Positions 61,704-64,000 of a stretch of 64,000 nucleotides of DNA are shown one piece after another (the first letter of the stretch is position 1; the number at the start of each line of letters is the position of its first letter). The position numbers and the translations under genes were made by a program. The notes beneath the pieces are model-generated. The model had not been told where the DNA came from and ran no database searches. It saw only the letters and a program-made list of their open reading frames with translations. This stretch comes from Trileptium ribeirensis (Eukaryota; Nematoda; Enoplea; Enoplida; Thoracostomopsidae): the NCBI GenBank assembly GCA_030248225.1, contig JASANE010025084.1:24049-88048 (forward strand). The letters run 5' to 3'.

Positions 61704-62339
61704 TGTAACAGGGCCGCTTCGGCCCTGTCACGAACATCCCAGGACTTGCGTATTCAAAATCGTATCGGGAAGCATTGGCATATGGCCGTTCGTATAAAAT
61801 CTCGCTTGCCCCAGTTAACTGTTTTATAAAAATGTTGTATACCGTGTTATATAAAAAAATTGTAATAAAACATTTACATAAAATGTTGTATACCGTGTTA
61901 CGTAAAAATGTAATAAAACATTTACAAAATGTTGTATACCGTGTTATATAAAAAATTGTAATAAAACATTTACATAAAATGTTGTATACCGTGTTATGTA
62001 AAAATGTAATAAAACATTTACATAAAATGTTGTATACCGTGTTATGTAAAAATGTAATAAAACCATTTGCATAAAATGTTGTATACCGTGTTATGTAAAA
62101 TGTAATAAAACCATTTGCATAAGATGTTGTATACGGTGTTATATAAAAAATGTAATAAAACATTTACATAAAATGTTGTATACCGTTTTATCTATATAAA
62201 TGTCATAAACCATTTGCATAAAAGTGTTATAAACCATTTACGTTACTGCTGTGAACCGCTTTGTATTGTAATTTGGTAATCTATGTAGTACGCCGTATTC
62301 TGTGTTGTAGTTGCGACTTTGTTGGGGACGAGTGTTACA
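61704..62339 (+). mobile_element. LTR-like unit of a retrotransposon
   Basis: The 636-bp unit begins TGTAACA and ends TGTTACA, a perfect 7-bp inverted pair with TG...CA ends as in retrotransposon LTRs. A strong hairpin (CAGGGCCG CTT CGGCCCTG) sits at the start, and AATAAA motifs occur within an internal minisatellite. No primer binding site is obvious after 62339 and no flanking duplication is seen. It may be the 5' LTR of an element running out of the window or a degraded solo LTR. Confidence 0.5.
61831..62218 (+). repeat. Minisatellite, ~48 bp x 8, inside the LTR-like unit
   Basis: AATGTTGTATACCGTGTTAT followed by GTAATAAAACATTTACATAA repeats with 46-51-bp spacing. It creates a long false ORF on the minus strand. 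Confidence 0.92.
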
Positions 62340-63900
62340 ATCAGACCAAATTATGAGGAAATGAGCCGCCTCAACCGACCTGTAAGACCGAAAATAGAGC
62401 CCCACGCCGACGGAAACTGGAAATTAGTCCAAAACCCAACTAGCTGGTACTATGCGTTATAGGGTTGACGGTTACGACCGTCCGGGAATAAGAGGCCCCT
62501 GACTGCACGTTCAGGAAAGCAAGTTTGTTAAGACCGAAATCAAAAATATTAAGTTCACTTGGTTTTAGCAATGTACTGAGCAATGGTCACGGAAAACAGC
62601 AAGTCAAAATAAGCGAAAATCACACTTTTGGTAGTCTCCGCAAGCATGTGGAACGACGGATGCCGGGTTAATCCGAAGGCCCGCCACCGTCTACGGTGCT
62701 GTGATCCGGAACATAACCATAATAGACGCGTAGAACGCGTTGGGGAAGTGTGAGGGGACCCCCCAAAACCGCTCCGGACAACTCCAGAACTTCGCCTGTA
62801 ACACGCAGAGACAATCGCTACTTACGCTAGGTAGGATTGTCACCGTGAAATCCGGATTATCACTTTCCATGTAGTTAGGACATATCATATATAACATATG
62901 TACATGTATCTATTTATGTGTGTACCCTGTGGACAAATTCTAGGCAGAACCGCCTTGTTTCTGTAACCTATTGCAGTATGCAGCCAATACATAACCCCAC
63001 TCTCCGACATCCTCGTCGCTATACCCCGCGTCAGAACCGGCGCATGCGACCGCTCGTTTTGTTCACCGTGACCAGTTGAATCCAACCATATGCGTCGAAC
63101 GCCCGCCCGAATCCCTGCTGACCCGCGATAGCCACTCAAAGATGCCTAGAAAGCTGTTGTCAACTGCTGGTTGGCACCGATAATTCGAGATTTTTCGCTC
63201 TACCCTAAACTGGGCGAACCGCCCCTCATTGGATTCGTCTCGATGAGACATCTCCAAAAATACCCGGCGGTTCTCGATCCGCCGCCCCCTTAACCCGTAC
63301 GACCAACAAACGCGCCCCCACCGTAGCCACGACTCTCTCTAATGGCCGCGATTTTAGTACCGTTTTTACTCCTGCCGCCCCTGTGGTAATATCACCCCTC
63401 ATTTAAATCGCCGTTGGACGACGAATCCAACGATATCCGGGTATCCGTCGCTCCGCGCATCCGTTAATGCAGGAGAGCCCGCTAAAGCTACCCATACTAA
63501 TACATAGCAGAACCTATGACTGGGTTCCGACCCGTTACTAAGTCTACCCCCTTCGTGTTTGGTATCAATCGACCCCGTTTTCCGTCCCGGGACCGAACCT
63601 GTCCCCGGCCCCTCGAAAATCCCCCTGGATTTCCTTTGTCCCGCTTCCCTTCCCACGCCCTCCTCGCGTCCTCGCTGTCCTTTCGCTTTTGACCTCGTTC
63701 TCTCTCTAACCGACGTTTCTGGTCGGTTTTCTTCTTTGTCGCTTTGTTGTTGTTGTGTTTGATGTACTCTGTGTGTGTATTTATCCTGAGCGACCCTTCT
63801 GTCGCTCAGGACGCCAATGTGTCTACTGTGTGTAGTATGTGTATGTGTCTGTGTATATGTGTTTATACATATATATTATATATACATGTAAGAACTGTAT
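62340..63900. other. GC-richer unassigned region after the LTR-like unit
   Basis: Base composition rises clearly, most of all at 63000-63800 with pyrimidine-rich plus-strand runs. Short ORFs occur on both strands, but none shows a gag, protease or polymerase motif. It could be the leader of a retroelement or an unrelated GC-rich block. Confidence 0.4.
63708..63811. other. Two perfect hairpins
   Basis: AACCGAC and GTCGGTT (63708-63728) pair around a 7-base loop. TCCTGAGCGAC and GTCGCTCAGGA (63784-63811) form a perfect 11-bp stem around CCTTCT. Both lie in the GC-rich block; function unknown. Confidence 0.6.
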
Positions 63901-63902
63901 AC

Positions 63903-63903
<1 letters not shown>

Positions 63904-63958
<55 letters not shown>
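63904..63958. repeat. CT/AT compound microsatellite
   Basis: A run of CT dinucleotides passes directly into a run of AT dinucleotides, about 55 bp in all. Confidence 0.97.
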
Positions 63959-63961
<3 letters not shown>

Positions 63962-64000
63962 GACGTGAAAAAACGAACGGACGAGGACATCGTACACTAA

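Noticed and set aside
61693..62163. 156-codon minus-strand ORF rich in Tyr/Thr/Phe
   Set aside because: It is a by-product of the ~48-bp minisatellite in the LTR-like unit.
1..64000. CRISPR array or bacterial-type operon
   Set aside because: The tandem repeats have long, unspaced units and the genes are split by GT-AG introns, so the DNA is eukaryotic and no CRISPR architecture exists.

Overview
The window looks like AT-rich nuclear DNA from an invertebrate animal. It holds four recognisable or well-supported protein-coding loci, all split by large introns. Everything else I can read is intron or intergenic sequence full of minisatellites, miniature inverted-repeat elements and decayed transposons. 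The gene set (a zona pellucida/cuticlin-like protein, calexcitin, a Hedgehog-type Hint domain with His at the usual Asp position) and scattered TTAGGC-like hexamers suggest a nematode. That is inference: no marker in the window fixes the taxon.

Layout. 0-5 kb: the last two exons of a ZP-domain membrane protein (+). 7-16.7 kb: a LINE remnant, a 171-bp tandem array, two internally deleted hAT elements facing each other (one inserted in the arm of a long inverted-repeat element), and a decayed ORF. 20-22 kb: a direct duplication of about 0.5 kb. 24.8-36.4 kb: a complete six-exon calexcitin gene (188 residues) whose introns 1, 2 and 4 each hold a different tandem array; intron 4 also holds a copy of the 3' part of exon 4. 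37-44 kb: a large foldback element and AT-rich repeats. 44.2-57.3 kb: a three-exon gene for a secreted, basic, Asn/Thr/Ser-rich protein of about 1441 residues that I cannot assign to a family. Its first intron carries a 196-bp higher-order satellite. 60.1-61.5 kb: the last two exons of a Hint-domain gene (-). 61.7 kb to the end: an LTR-like unit followed by GC-richer, unassigned sequence and a CT/AT microsatellite.

Exon models come from splice signals, matching intron phases and protein-family resemblance judged by eye. No alignment or transcript evidence was available. The loci share no operon or obvious pathway. The strongest candidate for something undescribed is the 44.2-57.3 kb gene and the satellite inside it.
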